Assembly (NCBI GenBank): GCA_016234445.1
Contig: JACRBT010000020.1
Location: 114,321-178,320 of the forward strand
Direction: 5' to 3'
DNA: 64,000 bases
Origin: Chloroflexota bacterium
Lineage (GTDB): Bacteria; Chloroflexota; Dehalococcoidia; Tepidiformales; Tepidiformaceae
The notes beneath the pieces were generated by a model. That model was given only the letters and a program-made list of their open reading frames with translations. It was not told where the DNA came from and did no database searches. Positions 15,492-23,131 of this stretch are shown one piece after another (the stretch's first letter is position 1; the number at the start of each line of letters is the position of its first letter). A program made the position numbers and the translations under genes.

Positions 15492-17195
15492 TCAGCCCTG
15501 GAGCGCCTCCCGGATCGCGTCGCGGAGCGCGCTCAGTTCGAACGGCTTCTGGATGAAACCGGCGATGCCCTTCCCGGCGAACTCCTCCGTCGCTTCGGCC
15601 TCGTTGTACCCGCTCATCACCACCACAGGGATGTCCGGCTTGATCCTGCGGAGTTCGCGGAAGGTCTCTTCGCCGCCCAGTCGGGGCATCACCTTGTCGA
15701 GCAGCACCACCCGGATCCGGTCCTGGTTTTCGCGGAAACGCTCGATTGCCTCCCGCCCGTCCTGGGCAAGGATGACTTCGAAGCCGAAGCGTTCGAGCGC
15801 CCGCGCCGCCACCGCCCGGATCGACTCCTGGTCGTCCACGACCAGCACCGTGCCGGAACCGGTCCAGGCCGCCGCCGCCGGGTGTTCCCGCACCGGGTCC
15901 GCCGGTTCGTCAATCGACGGCAACAGCACCTTGAATGTCGAGCCCTTCCCCAACTCGCTGTAGACCTTGAGGGCGCCGCGGTGGGCCCGGACGATGCCGA
16001 GCACCGCCGACAGCCCGAGCCCGCGGCCCGCCGGTTTCGTCGTGAAGAAGGGGTCGAAGATCCGGTCCCGCGTGGCCGCGTCCATCCCCGCCCCCGTGTC
16101 GGAGACTTCGAGGTAGACGTAGTCACCCTCGGCAAGGTCGGGCCGCAGGAACGTCTCGTTCAGGTACTCGCGGTCGCAGCGCATGACGCCGGTGGTGATG
16201 CTGATGACGCCGCTGCGGTCGCCGATGGCGTCGGAAGCGTTGACGAGGAGGTTCATCACCAGCTGCCGGATCTGGGTCGGGTCGGCCTGGATCGCGGGCA
16301 GGTTGGGCCCGAAGTTGAACTTGAGCACCGCGCCCTTCGCCAGCGAGACGTTGAGCAGGTGAGTCATCTCTTCCACGAGGACGCTCATGTCGAGCCGTTC
16401 GACCACGAAGCGCCCGCGCCCCGAAAAGGCGAGCATCTCCCGGGCGAGGTCGGCTGCCCGCCTGGCGGCCACCTTCACCTGGAGGATCGAGTCGACCGCC
16501 GGCGATTCGGGCGCGAGGTCTTCCAGGGCCAGGTCCGCGTTGCCGAGGACCGCGACGAGGAGGTTGTTGAAGTCGTGGGCGACGCCGCCGGCAAGGGCGC
16601 TCAAGCTTTCCAGCTTCTGGGCGTGCATGAGGGCGGCGTCCACCTGCTTCCGGTGGGTGATGTCGCGGAGCACCCAGAGGTGGACGCCCGGCGTGATGTT
16701 CGCGACGGCCTGGTACTCGATGTCGCGGGTGGCGCCGCCGTTGGTGGTGATGGTGTATTCGCCGGAGCGTTCACCGGCAGCAAGGAATTCGGCCCATCCC
16801 TGGGCCACGTCGCCGTGGTCCTCCGGGAGGGTGATGCCGCGGATGTCCATCGCCAGCAACACGTCACGGCTGTAGCCGGTGAGGCTGCTCCCCGCGGGAT
16901 TGGCGTCGACGCAGCGGCCGGCGTCGTCGAGAAGGAAGATGCCCTCTTTCGAATGACTGAAGATGGCTTCGAACCGTTGCCGCCCGGCGGCGATCGCTTC
17001 CTCCGCCCGCCGCCGCTCGGTGATGTCCCGGATGATCACCGTGAACACCGTCTCGCCAAGGCCGTCAGACAACGAGGCCCGACACTCATGAGTAGGCCCG
17101 GGACGGCCCCGGCTCTGCCGCCCCCCGCTCATCCGCGCCCGCGCCATGTGCCTCTCTGACCGGGCGATGCTACGGGAGCACCGGCCACTGTGCAA
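15492..17195 (-). CDS. Hybrid sensor histidine kinase (PAS-HisKA-HATPase-REC), N-terminally truncated
   Basis: 567 residues as an open frame. Residues 45-70 are only the tail of one PAS domain (FTVIIRDITERRRAEEAI). A full PAS domain spans about 73-185, HisKA has His207 in AGGVAHDFNNLL, the ATPase has NLLVNASDAIGD, DTGAGMD and GRGLGLSAV, and a REC domain follows with phospho-acceptor Asp500 (VVLLDKVMP) and Lys in QKPF. The first ~45 residues are basic and unlike a PAS domain, so the 5' end appears to have been lost and replaced. The true start may be downstream. It acts in phosphorelay; its partner is not in the window. Confidence 0.85.
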   Translation of the reverse strand: MHSGRCSRSIARSERHMARARMSGGRQSRGRPGPTHECRASLSDGLGETVFTVIIRDITERRRAEEAIAAGRQRFEAIFSHSKEGIFLLDDAGRCVDANPAGSSLTGYSRDVLLAMDIRGITLPEDHGDVAQGWAEFLAAGERSGEYTITTNGGATRDIEYQAVANITPGVHLWVLRDITHRKQVDAALMHAQKLESLSALAGGVAHDFNNLLVAVLGNADLALEDLAPESPAVDSILQVKVAARRAADLAREMLAFSGRGRFVVERLDMSVLVEEMTHLLNVSLAKGAVLKFNFGPNLPAIQADPTQIRQLVMNLLVNASDAIGDRSGVISITTGVMRCDREYLNETFLRPDLAEGDYVYLEVSDTGAGMDAATRDRIFDPFFTTKPAGRGLGLSAVLGIVRAHRGALKVYSELGKGSTFKVLLPSIDEPADPVREHPAAAAWTGSGTVLVVDDQESIRAVAARALERFGFEVILAQDGREAIERFRENQDRIRVVLLDKVMPRLGGEETFRELRRIKPDIPVVVMSGYNEAEATEEFAGKGIAGFIQKPFELSALRDAIREALQG

Positions 17196-17309
17196 TCACG
17201 AAGTATCCGCGGACGTTATATCCCCGCCGGGCCTCTCCCGGCGCCGCCGGCGTTGACACTCGCCCCTCCCGCACGGAACATCCCTCGCATCCCACCCGAG
17301 GTCCCGCCG

Positions 17310-18422
17310 ATGGCCGCCAGCGCCAGCACCATCCCCTATTCCGCCGCCGAAATCACCCCCGAATGGCTGACCGCCGTCCTCCGCGAAGGCGGCCACATCG
17401 GCGGCGCCACCGTCACCGCGGTCGACAAGCAGATCGTCGGCGAAGGCGTCGGCTTCCTCGGCGAACTCGCGCGCCTCACCCTCACCTACGACCGCCCGGC
17501 CCCCGGCGCCCCCGCGACCCTGATTTCCAAGATCCCCACCGCCTTCCAGCAGGCCCGCGACGTCGGAAACGCTTTCCGCTTCTACGAACGCGAAGGCCGC
17601 TTCTACGACGAAGTCGCCCCCCACGTCGACCTCCGCGTGCCGAAGTGTTACTACAACGCCGTCGACGTCGCCGCCGACCGCTACCTCCTTCTCCTCGAAG
17701 AGATCCGCGACGCCGAGGTGGGCGACCAGCTCCTCGGCTGCACCATCGAACAGGCCCGCACCGTCATCCCCGCGATCGCGAAATTCCACGCCGCCTGGTG
17801 GCAGAGCCCGGATCTCGCCCGCCTCGCCACCTGGATGCCGACGATGTGCGACCCCCTCTACGACTACATCGAGCCCCTCTGGCGCCAGAGTTTCGACACC
17901 TTCCTCGCCCTCCAGTCCGAAGACTATCCCCGCGAGGCGATGACCACGATCGCCAACCGCGCCGTCGACCTCATGAACCCGACGCGGGCGAAGCTCGACA
18001 CCCTCCCTATGTCGATCGCCCACACGGACTTCCGCCTCGACAACATGTTCTTCGGCGGTCTTGGCAGCGCGACGCCTTTCGCCGTGATCGACTGGCAGCT
18101 CACCGTCCGTTCGAGCCCCCTCCTCGACATCGGCTACTTCCTCAGCCAGAGCCTCGACACGGAACTCCGCCGCGCCCACGAAATGGAACTCCTCCGCGAC
18201 TACCATCGGGTCCTCGTCGAAAACGGCGTCCGCGACTACAGCTTCGACCAGTGCTTCGACGACTACCGCTTCGGCGTCCAGGTGATGCTGGTCATCCCCG
18301 TGACAGCTGCCGCGAGCCTGGACACGTCAAGCCCCCGCGCGATCCCGCTCATGCGGGCGATGGCCGAACGCGCCACCGCCGCCATCCTCGACCTCAAGAC
18401 CTACGAAACCCTCCCGGGCTGA
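17310..18422 (+). CDS. APH/ecdysteroid-kinase-like phosphotransferase
   Basis: 370 residues. The kinase-like fold shows ISKIPTAFQQARDV with a candidate ATP-binding Lys, YLLLLEEI in the hinge, the catalytic loop SIAHTDFRLDNMFF (H-x-D-x4-N) and the metal-binding VIDWQL. This matches the aminoglycoside-phosphotransferase superfamily, closest to the EcK/DUF1679-like branch that phosphorylates small hydroxylated molecules. ATG 17310 has GAGG about 9 bases upstream. It is divergent from the histidine kinase. Substrate unknown. Confidence 0.8.
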   Translation: MAASASTIPYSAAEITPEWLTAVLREGGHIGGATVTAVDKQIVGEGVGFLGELARLTLTYDRPAPGAPATLISKIPTAFQQARDVGNAFRFYEREGRFYDEVAPHVDLRVPKCYYNAVDVAADRYLLLLEEIRDAEVGDQLLGCTIEQARTVIPAIAKFHAAWWQSPDLARLATWMPTMCDPLYDYIEPLWRQSFDTFLALQSEDYPREAMTTIANRAVDLMNPTRAKLDTLPMSIAHTDFRLDNMFFGGLGSATPFAVIDWQLTVRSSPLLDIGYFLSQSLDTELRRAHEMELLRDYHRVLVENGVRDYSFDQCFDDYRFGVQVMLVIPVTAAASLDTSSPRAIPLMRAMAERATAAILDLKTYETLPG

Positions 18423-18474
18423 GCCCCCGGCGACCGGCCGCCCCCGCCGCCCGCATCTCCCGTACGATACGGGC

Positions 18475-19167
18475 ATGCCCGAAGACCCCCTGCCTCCACC
18501 CCACGACCGCGCCTGGCCCGCCCGCTGGATCCCGAACGAAGACCCGCCCGAGGGCCAGCGCGCCGCCTTCCACCGCCTCGCCGCCGCCATCCGTCGCACG
18601 ACCGACGTCCTCATGGACCGCGACATCTCCGAGGATGAACTGAACGCCGCCGCGGACGCCGCCGAGCACTTCGCCGAACGCCTGGCCAGGTCGCCCCGGG
18701 GCCGCACCCTCTGGGGCTGGGCCGAGGCCTCGAACGCCGGCGACCAGCGCTCCCACTTCGACAGCAGCCCCCTCATCGGCCAGGCCAACCCGATCGCCCC
18801 GCCGATGGCGCTCTGGCCCGCGGGTGAGGGCGTCGAAGGCACGGTCACCTTCGGCAACGCCTACGAAGGCCCGCCCGGCCACGTCCACGGCGGCTTCGTC
18901 GCCGCCGCCTTCGACGAGGTCCTGGGGATGGTCCAGTCGAGCACCGGCAACCCGGGCATGACCGGCACCCTCACCGTGCGCTACCGCCGGCCGACGCCGC
19001 TCCACCGGCCGCTTCGTTTCGCCGGCAAGGTCGACCGCGTCGAAGGCCGCAAGATCTTCACCTCCGCCACCCTCCACGACGGCGAGACGCTCTGCGCCGA
19101 GGCCGAGGGCATCTTCATCAGCGTCGGCTTCGGCCGCTTCCAGGAGATGGCCCAGAAGCGCGAATAG
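18475..19167 (+). CDS. PaaI-like hotdog thioesterase
   Basis: 230 residues; the C-terminal ~110 form a hotdog domain. PGHVHGGFVAAAFDEVLG carries the conserved H-G-G and the catalytic acidic residue on the long helix, followed by TLTVRYRRPTPL, the usual second strand. It probably hydrolyses acyl-CoA thioesters. The N-terminal ~115 residues are helical and not recognised. The gene ends at a perfect inverted repeat (19183-19216). Confidence 0.82.
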   Translation: MPEDPLPPPHDRAWPARWIPNEDPPEGQRAAFHRLAAAIRRTTDVLMDRDISEDELNAAADAAEHFAERLARSPRGRTLWGWAEASNAGDQRSHFDSSPLIGQANPIAPPMALWPAGEGVEGTVTFGNAYEGPPGHVHGGFVAAAFDEVLGMVQSSTGNPGMTGTLTVRYRRPTPLHRPLRFAGKVDRVEGRKIFTSATLHDGETLCAEAEGIFISVGFGRFQEMAQKRE

Positions 19168-19182
19168 CCCGCCCCCCACAAA

Positions 19183-19216
19183 CAGCAAGGCCACCCATCG
19201 CTGGGCGGCCTTGCTG
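19183..19216. terminator. Stem-loop terminator candidate
   Basis: The arms CAGCAAGGCC and GGCCTTGCTG are perfect inverted repeats around a 14-base centre that can extend the stem. It stands just after the thioesterase stop and before the convergent zinc-ribbon gene, so it could serve both. There is no T tract, so efficiency cannot be judged. Confidence 0.6.
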
Positions 19217-19310
19217 TGCCGTGTGCCCGGGAGGAAACGGAGGGGACACACGACGAGGAGGGGGAACAGAGCAACCGTGGTCGCCGGGCCAGGACGCCCG
19301 GATAGGACCC

Positions 19311-19493
19311 TTAGCCGAAGCGCCATTCGGGCACGGCCGAATGGCAGGAGGGGCAGTAATGGTCGCTGGCCTGGTAGGGGCAGAAGCACTCAGGGCAGCG
19401 CCTCATCGAATCAGGCCGGATGGGGACATACGCGGGCACGTGGGCCTGGCTGATAAGCCGTCGCCACCAGCCCTGGTGTTCCGAACGAAGCAT
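19311..19493 (-). CDS. 60-aa double-CxxC zinc-ribbon protein under riboswitch control
   Basis: A short gene with an excellent RBS (AGAGGAGG about 7 bases before ATG 19493). The C-terminal half has RRCPECFCPYQASDHYCPSC, two CPxC knuckles spaced as in a rubredoxin-like zinc ribbon; the N-terminal half is basic and aromatic (HQGWWRRLISQ). No family is recognised. Its 5' leader contains a c-di-AMP riboswitch (19601-19735), which strongly supports it being a real, regulated gene. A frame extending to 19601 exists but would run into the riboswitch leader. Confidence 0.75.
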   Translation of the reverse strand: MLRSEHQGWWRRLISQAHVPAYVPIRPDSMRRCPECFCPYQASDHYCPSCHSAVPEWRFG

Positions 19494-19600
19494 TGTGCGC
19501 CTCCTCTGGGGACGGGACGGCTTCGCTGCCCGCGGACGGGTGCGTCGCTGAATCGTCCAGGTTCCTGAGAGGCTTCCTGGCAGGCTGTTTGCGGCTGCCA

Positions 19601-19735
19601 CGCCTCTCCCTTCGCGCCTACGAGGTTAGCTGTCGGGTTCGGTGAGGGAGTCACCTATGCCACGCCTGTGGCAATGCACCCCGGGGATTTTGGGTCCCCC
19701 GTTCCGCCTTGCGGCGAATTCGGCACGCCCGTTGT
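19601..19735 (-). promoter_or_regulatory. Cyclic di-AMP riboswitch (ydaO-yuaA type)
   Basis: On the minus strand the leader contains, in order, GGGGGACCCAA, GGGGTGCATTGCCACAGGCG, ATAGGTGACTCCCTCACCGA, ACCCGACAGCTAACCTCGTA and GGCGCGAAGGGAGAGG. These are the invariant blocks of the ydaO class (GGGGGACCCAA, GGGGUGMAU, UAGG, CCGAA-CCG-CAGCUAACCUCGUA-GCG, GARGGAG). The element ends about 107 bases before the zinc-ribbon start codon. Known members turn expression off when c-di-AMP is high; whether this one works through a terminator is not clear from the sequence. Confidence 0.9.
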
Positions 19736-19896
19736 ACCACATCCGCCGGAAGAACGGTGTTAAACCGGTGTAAATTCGCCAAACAGATGAGCGCCGGTTT
19801 CCCGGCTGGCCGCAACCGTGGCCCGGCGGCGTAGTATGTGGCCGTGCCCCGGGGGGGCCGAACGAGCGGGCATCAGGCGTTCGGGAGGCAGCCGGC

Positions 19897-20406
19897 ATGA
19901 CGGTGGGCAGTGCCTATGGACGCGGCGCGTCAGGGAGCGAAGACCGCGCGGCCGCGGCCATCTATGCCCTCGCGGCCGTCGCCTACTACGCCGCCCATCG
20001 CTTCCTCGACCTCACCTTCGATGCCACCCCGCTCGTGCTCGCCGTGGCGATTTTCGTGGCCGGTCTTGCCCGCGCCCGCTTCGCCGCCCCTGCCATTCCC
20101 CTCGCCTGCTGGGGTATCGCCGCCCTCCTCGTCCGCCACGGGCCTCTTGCCGACGAACGCGAAGCCGCGGCGCTGGTGGTCGCACTCGGCCTCGGCATCG
20201 CCCTCCTCGGCGCCCTCGAAGCCGCCCGCGTCGACTTCGACGCCATCGAAGCGCTCTACGGGACAGCCGCGATCCTCGTCTTCGGCGGCGCGGTCTTCTA
20301 CCTGGGGTTCGAATACGACTGGCTGATGAAGGCCTGGGCCTGGTCGCTCTTCCTCCTCGCCTGCGCCCTGTATCACTTCGTCCTCGCCGCCGTCCACGAG
20401 GGTTAG
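19897..20406 (+). CDS. Small integral membrane protein, unknown
   Basis: 169 residues with about five hydrophobic segments (for example AIYALAAVAYYAAH, TPLVLAVAIFVAGLA, AALVVALGLGIALLGALE and the last two near the C-terminus). GGAGG lies 8 to 12 bases before the ATG. The gene is divergent from the riboswitch transcript and alone. No family is recognised. Confidence 0.7.
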   Translation: MTVGSAYGRGASGSEDRAAAAIYALAAVAYYAAHRFLDLTFDATPLVLAVAIFVAGLARARFAAPAIPLACWGIAALLVRHGPLADEREAAALVVALGLGIALLGALEAARVDFDAIEALYGTAAILVFGGAVFYLGFEYDWLMKAWAWSLFLLACALYHFVLAAVHEG

Positions 20407-20513
20407 GGACGGAGAGAGGACTGAGGGCAGAGGACTGGGGACTGAGTCGGTGGCCCACCGCGCCCGCGCACGGCTGTCGGCTGTCGGCTCTCGGCCCACC
20501 GTGCCGCTGCGCC

Positions 20514-20590
20514 CCATCCGTACCGCGACCGCGAGGCTCACAGTCGACCTTCTCGCCGCTTCCCTGCGACGTATAGGGAGCGGCGCCGGT
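20514..20590 (+). repeat. Mosaic interspersed repeat interrupted by ~40 bp
   Basis: CCATCCGTACCGCGACC + GCGAG (20514-20535) is followed by about 40 foreign bases and then GGGAGCGGCGCCGGT, the rest of the same module as seen uninterrupted at 10231-10266 and 14451-14486. The upstream bases TCGGCTCTCGGCCCACC also occur, in reverse complement, inside repeat copy 1 near 6424-6440. Confidence 0.7.
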
Positions 20591-20615
20591 CCAAGCCGCA
20601 CGATCAGCTCCATCT

Positions 20616-20644
20616 CCCCTTCTCCACCGAAGGTGGAGAGGGGG
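20616..20644. repeat. Hairpin repeat of the CCCC-TCTCCACC type
   Basis: CCCCTTCTCCACC - GAA - GGTGGAGAGGGG is a nearly perfect 13-bp stem with a 3-base loop, followed by GGCCGGGGGGTGAGGG. Similar elements are common intergenic repeats in many GC-rich bacteria (from memory). It lies in the 356-bp gap before the LLM gene; the rest of that gap is the mosaic repeat and low-complexity GGACTGAG-like sequence, with no gene. Confidence 0.55.
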
Positions 20645-20762
20645 CCGGGGGGTGAGGGCACGGACGACAGCCCGCCCGTCGCTCCCGTATACTCCGCGCC
20701 ATGCATTATGCGGGCCTAACAATCCCGCCCTGCTTCACCTTTCCCGCCCGGAGTGACCGAAG

Positions 20763-22070
20763 TTGAAGTTCCACTGGTTCCACCTCATGCCCTGGCCCGA
20801 TCTGCCGGACGACTTCACCACGAAGCACCGTTCCGTTTGGGTCGACCCTGACTACGACAGCCTCTTCGACCCCCGCCGCGCCAACGCGGTCTACAACGAA
20901 TACCTGGACGAACTCGAATACGCCGAGATCTGCGGGTTCGACGGCATCTGCTGCAACGAGCACCACTCGAACGCCTACGGGCTGATGCCGAGCCCGAACA
21001 TCATCGCCGCCGCCCTCGCCCGGAGGACCAGCCGCGCCTCGATCGTCGTCATGGGAAACTCCATCGCCCTCTACAGTCCCGCCCTCCGTGTGGCCGAAGA
21101 GATGGCGATGCTCGACGTCATCAGTGGCGGCCGTCTCGTCGCCGGCTTCCCGGTGGGCACGAGCATGGACACGAACTTCGCCTATGGCGTCCCCGGCGCC
21201 CAGCTGCGAGAGCGCTACTACGAAGCCCACGACCTGATCATGCAGGCCTGGACCGACCACGGCGTCAGCACCTTCAACGGCAAGTACAACCAGCTGCGCT
21301 ACATGAACCCCTGGCCGCGGCCGCTCCAGCAGCCCCACCCGCCGGTGTGGATCCCGGGCGGTGGCTCGATCGAGACGTGGGAGTGGTGCGCCGACATGAG
21401 CTACCTCTACTCCTACCTCTCCTTCTCCGGCTACATGCGCGCGAAGAACATCATGGACGGCTTCTGGCAGCGCATGGAGGAGAAGAACAAGGAGCCGAAC
21501 CCCTACCAGGCCGGCTTCTTCCAGGTGATGGCAGTCGCGAATTCGATGGAAGAGGCGAAGCGGCTCTACGCCCCCCACATCGAGTATTTCTACCAGCGCT
21601 GCCTCCACATCTATCCCGGCTTCGCCGACGCCCCCGGCTATCGCACGAACCGCACGGTGAAGGCGGGCATCAAGAGCCAGATGGAGATGGCGGCCCAGCG
21701 CGCCCAGATGACGATGGACTGGGACTCGCTCGTGAAGGCCGGCTTCGTCATCGCGGGGAACCCGGACGACGTCTGCCAGCAGATCGACAAGATGTCGACC
21801 GACCTCAACGTCGGGCAGCTGATGTGCGGTCTCCAGATGGGTTCGATGCCGCGCGAACTCGTCTACTACAACACGAAGACCTTCGCCGAGAAGGTGGCCC
21901 CCCGGCTGCGCGACAAGTTCAGCCAGTTCGAGGACCACTGGGCGCCGAAGCCGATGCCGATGGACGACCGGGCAGTGCCCCAGGTCCCCCGCGACATCAA
22001 TGACATCCGGATCCCCGACGGCGCCCGCCAGGGCGCGGCCGTGGGTGGTGGCGGGGCAGCCGGGGCCTGA
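20763..22070 (+). CDS. LLM class flavin-dependent oxidoreductase
   Basis: 435 residues from a TTG start with GGAGTG upstream. It has the luciferase-like pattern: GFDGICCNEHHSNAYGLMPS, the nonprolyl segment MGNSIALYSPALRVAEEMAM, LDVISGGRLVAGFPVG, and a late QQPHPPVWIPGGGSIETWEW. It is larger than the F420 type at 14561, with an insertion around the middle (YSYLSFSGYMRAKNIMDGFW). Substrate unknown. A GC-rich stem-loop with a T-rich tail follows it. Confidence 0.88.
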   Translation: MKFHWFHLMPWPDLPDDFTTKHRSVWVDPDYDSLFDPRRANAVYNEYLDELEYAEICGFDGICCNEHHSNAYGLMPSPNIIAAALARRTSRASIVVMGNSIALYSPALRVAEEMAMLDVISGGRLVAGFPVGTSMDTNFAYGVPGAQLRERYYEAHDLIMQAWTDHGVSTFNGKYNQLRYMNPWPRPLQQPHPPVWIPGGGSIETWEWCADMSYLYSYLSFSGYMRAKNIMDGFWQRMEEKNKEPNPYQAGFFQVMAVANSMEEAKRLYAPHIEYFYQRCLHIYPGFADAPGYRTNRTVKAGIKSQMEMAAQRAQMTMDWDSLVKAGFVIAGNPDDVCQQIDKMSTDLNVGQLMCGLQMGSMPRELVYYNTKTFAEKVAPRLRDKFSQFEDHWAPKPMPMDDRAVPQVPRDINDIRIPDGARQGAAVGGGGAAGA

Positions 22071-22103
22071 GCCCGGGCCTTTCCCGCCGGCAGGCAAACC
22101 CAC

Positions 22104-22125
22104 CGGGGCGGCGCAAGCCGCCCCG
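22104..22125 (+). terminator. Rho-independent terminator
   Basis: The stem CGGGGCGGC/GCCGCCCCG (9 bp, perfect) closes a GCAA tetraloop and is followed by GTCTTCTTC. It sits 34 bases after the LLM stop and before the convergent Ddn-like gene. Confidence 0.8.
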
Positions 22126-22142
22126 TCTTCTTCGGCGCCGCC

Positions 22143-22559
22143 CTACTTCACGCGCTCGAGGACGACCACCGGGATCCGGCGCGTCGTCTTCTGCTGGTAC
22201 TCGGTGAAGGCCGGCATCTCCGCCGCCTGGCGGGCGTAGAGACGGTCGCGCTCGGCGCCCTCGGCGGTCGCTGCCCGGGCCGTGTACGTCTCCGTGCCGA
22301 CTTCGACCGTGACCTTCGGGTTCGCCGACAGGTTCAGGAACCAGGCCGGGTGCTTCGGGGCACCGCCCATCGAGGCGATGATGACGAGCCGGTCCGCGTC
22401 CTTGCTGTAGACGAGGGGGGTCGTCCGCGTCTCGCCGCTCTTCGCGCCGGTGGTAGTGAGGAGCAGCAGGGGCCGCCCCTTGAAAGGCCCGAAGGTCTCG
22501 CCCCCGTTCGCCCGGAACTCCTCGATGATCTTGAGGTTGAAGTCGTTCTGTCCTGCCAT
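22143..22559 (-). CDS. Deazaflavin-dependent nitroreductase family protein (Ddn-like)
   Basis: 138 residues, close to full length for the family. It has LLLLTTTGAKSGETRTTPLV (T-x-G-x-x-S-G-x-x-R-x-x-P), VIIASMGGAPKHPAWFLNL and NPKVTVEVG, the classic Ddn core. AGGAGG lies 8 bases before ATG 22559; frames extending to 22709 lack conservation. Members use F420H2 to reduce quinones or nitro compounds; substrate not predictable. Confidence 0.9.
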   Translation of the reverse strand: MAGQNDFNLKIIEEFRANGGETFGPFKGRPLLLLTTTGAKSGETRTTPLVYSKDADRLVIIASMGGAPKHPAWFLNLSANPKVTVEVGTETYTARAATAEGAERDRLYARQAAEMPAFTEYQQKTTRRIPVVVLERVK

Positions 22560-22608
22560 GTGTCCGCCTCCTGTGTGGGGGCATTGTACTGGGCGAGGCC
22601 GGATGGGT

Positions 22609-22677
22609 GGAGGCTGGCGCGGGGCGGGGCGGGCTGCCGCCGCGGCGCCGCTCCGTGCCCGTCGCGGTACGGATTGG
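22609..22677 (+). repeat. Degenerate repeat unit with inverted mosaic module
   Basis: This begins GGAGGCTGGCGCGGGGCGGG, resembling the start of the 75-bp unit downstream, and ends with CCGTCGCGGTACGGATTGG, the reverse complement of the CCATCCGTACCGCGACC module with changes. It appears to be an older member joining both repeat types. Confidence 0.6.
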
Positions 22678-22777
22678 TGCGCGGCCGGCCGTGTGCGGGG
22701 GGCTGTCACATCCGGGGGGCGTCGTTCGTCTCTACTGGCAAGAGAGCCCTGAAGGGCGGCGCCGGAGGAGTATGAGA

Positions 22778-23069
22778 GCTGGCGCGGATCGGGGCGGGCA
22801 GGCGATGCGGCCAGGGTCGGCCGCGGCTACCGGTGGCGGTACGGAGGTGGAGGCTGGCGCGGGACGAGGCGGGCAGGCGATGCGGCCAGGGTCGGCCGCG
22901 GCTACCTATCGCGGTGCGGGGGTGAAGGCTGGCGCGGATCGGGGCGGGCAGGCGATGCGGCCAGGGTCGGCCGCGGCTACCTATCGCGGTGCGGGGGTGA
23001 AGGCTGGCGCGGATCGGGGCGGGCAGGCGATGCGGCCAGGGTCGGCCGCGGCTACCGGCGGTGCGGACG
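22778..23069 (+). repeat. 75-bp tandem repeat array, four units
   Basis: Units start at 22778, 22853, 22928 and 23003, exactly 75 bases apart; the last is partial. Each begins GCTGGCGCGG and contains GGCGGGCAGGCGATGCGGCC and AGGGTCGGCCGCGGCTACC. Units 2 to 4 are almost identical; unit 1 has a divergent end (GGTGGCGGTACGGAGG). 75 is a multiple of three and the array is open in the frame of the sigma factor downstream. A single inverted relative lies at 10376-10432. Confidence 0.92.
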
Positions 23070-23131
23070 GACGCGCGGCCCCGGCGGCGAGCGTCATCGC
23101 GGATGATGTATCGTTCGGGCGGGGGACCAGC

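Noticed and set aside
15387..17159. 590-codon plus-strand frame opposite the histidine kinase
   Set aside because: Composition is that of an antisense shadow; all kinase motifs are on the minus strand.
22778..23069. CRISPR array
   Set aside because: Units are adjacent with no spacers, 75 bp long, and there are no cas genes.
22607..23131. Sigma factor start at 22607 with a repeat-encoded N-terminus
   Set aside because: The family begins near residue 1 of the TTG 23132 product, and the extension is the tandem repeat; kept only as a possibility in the findings.
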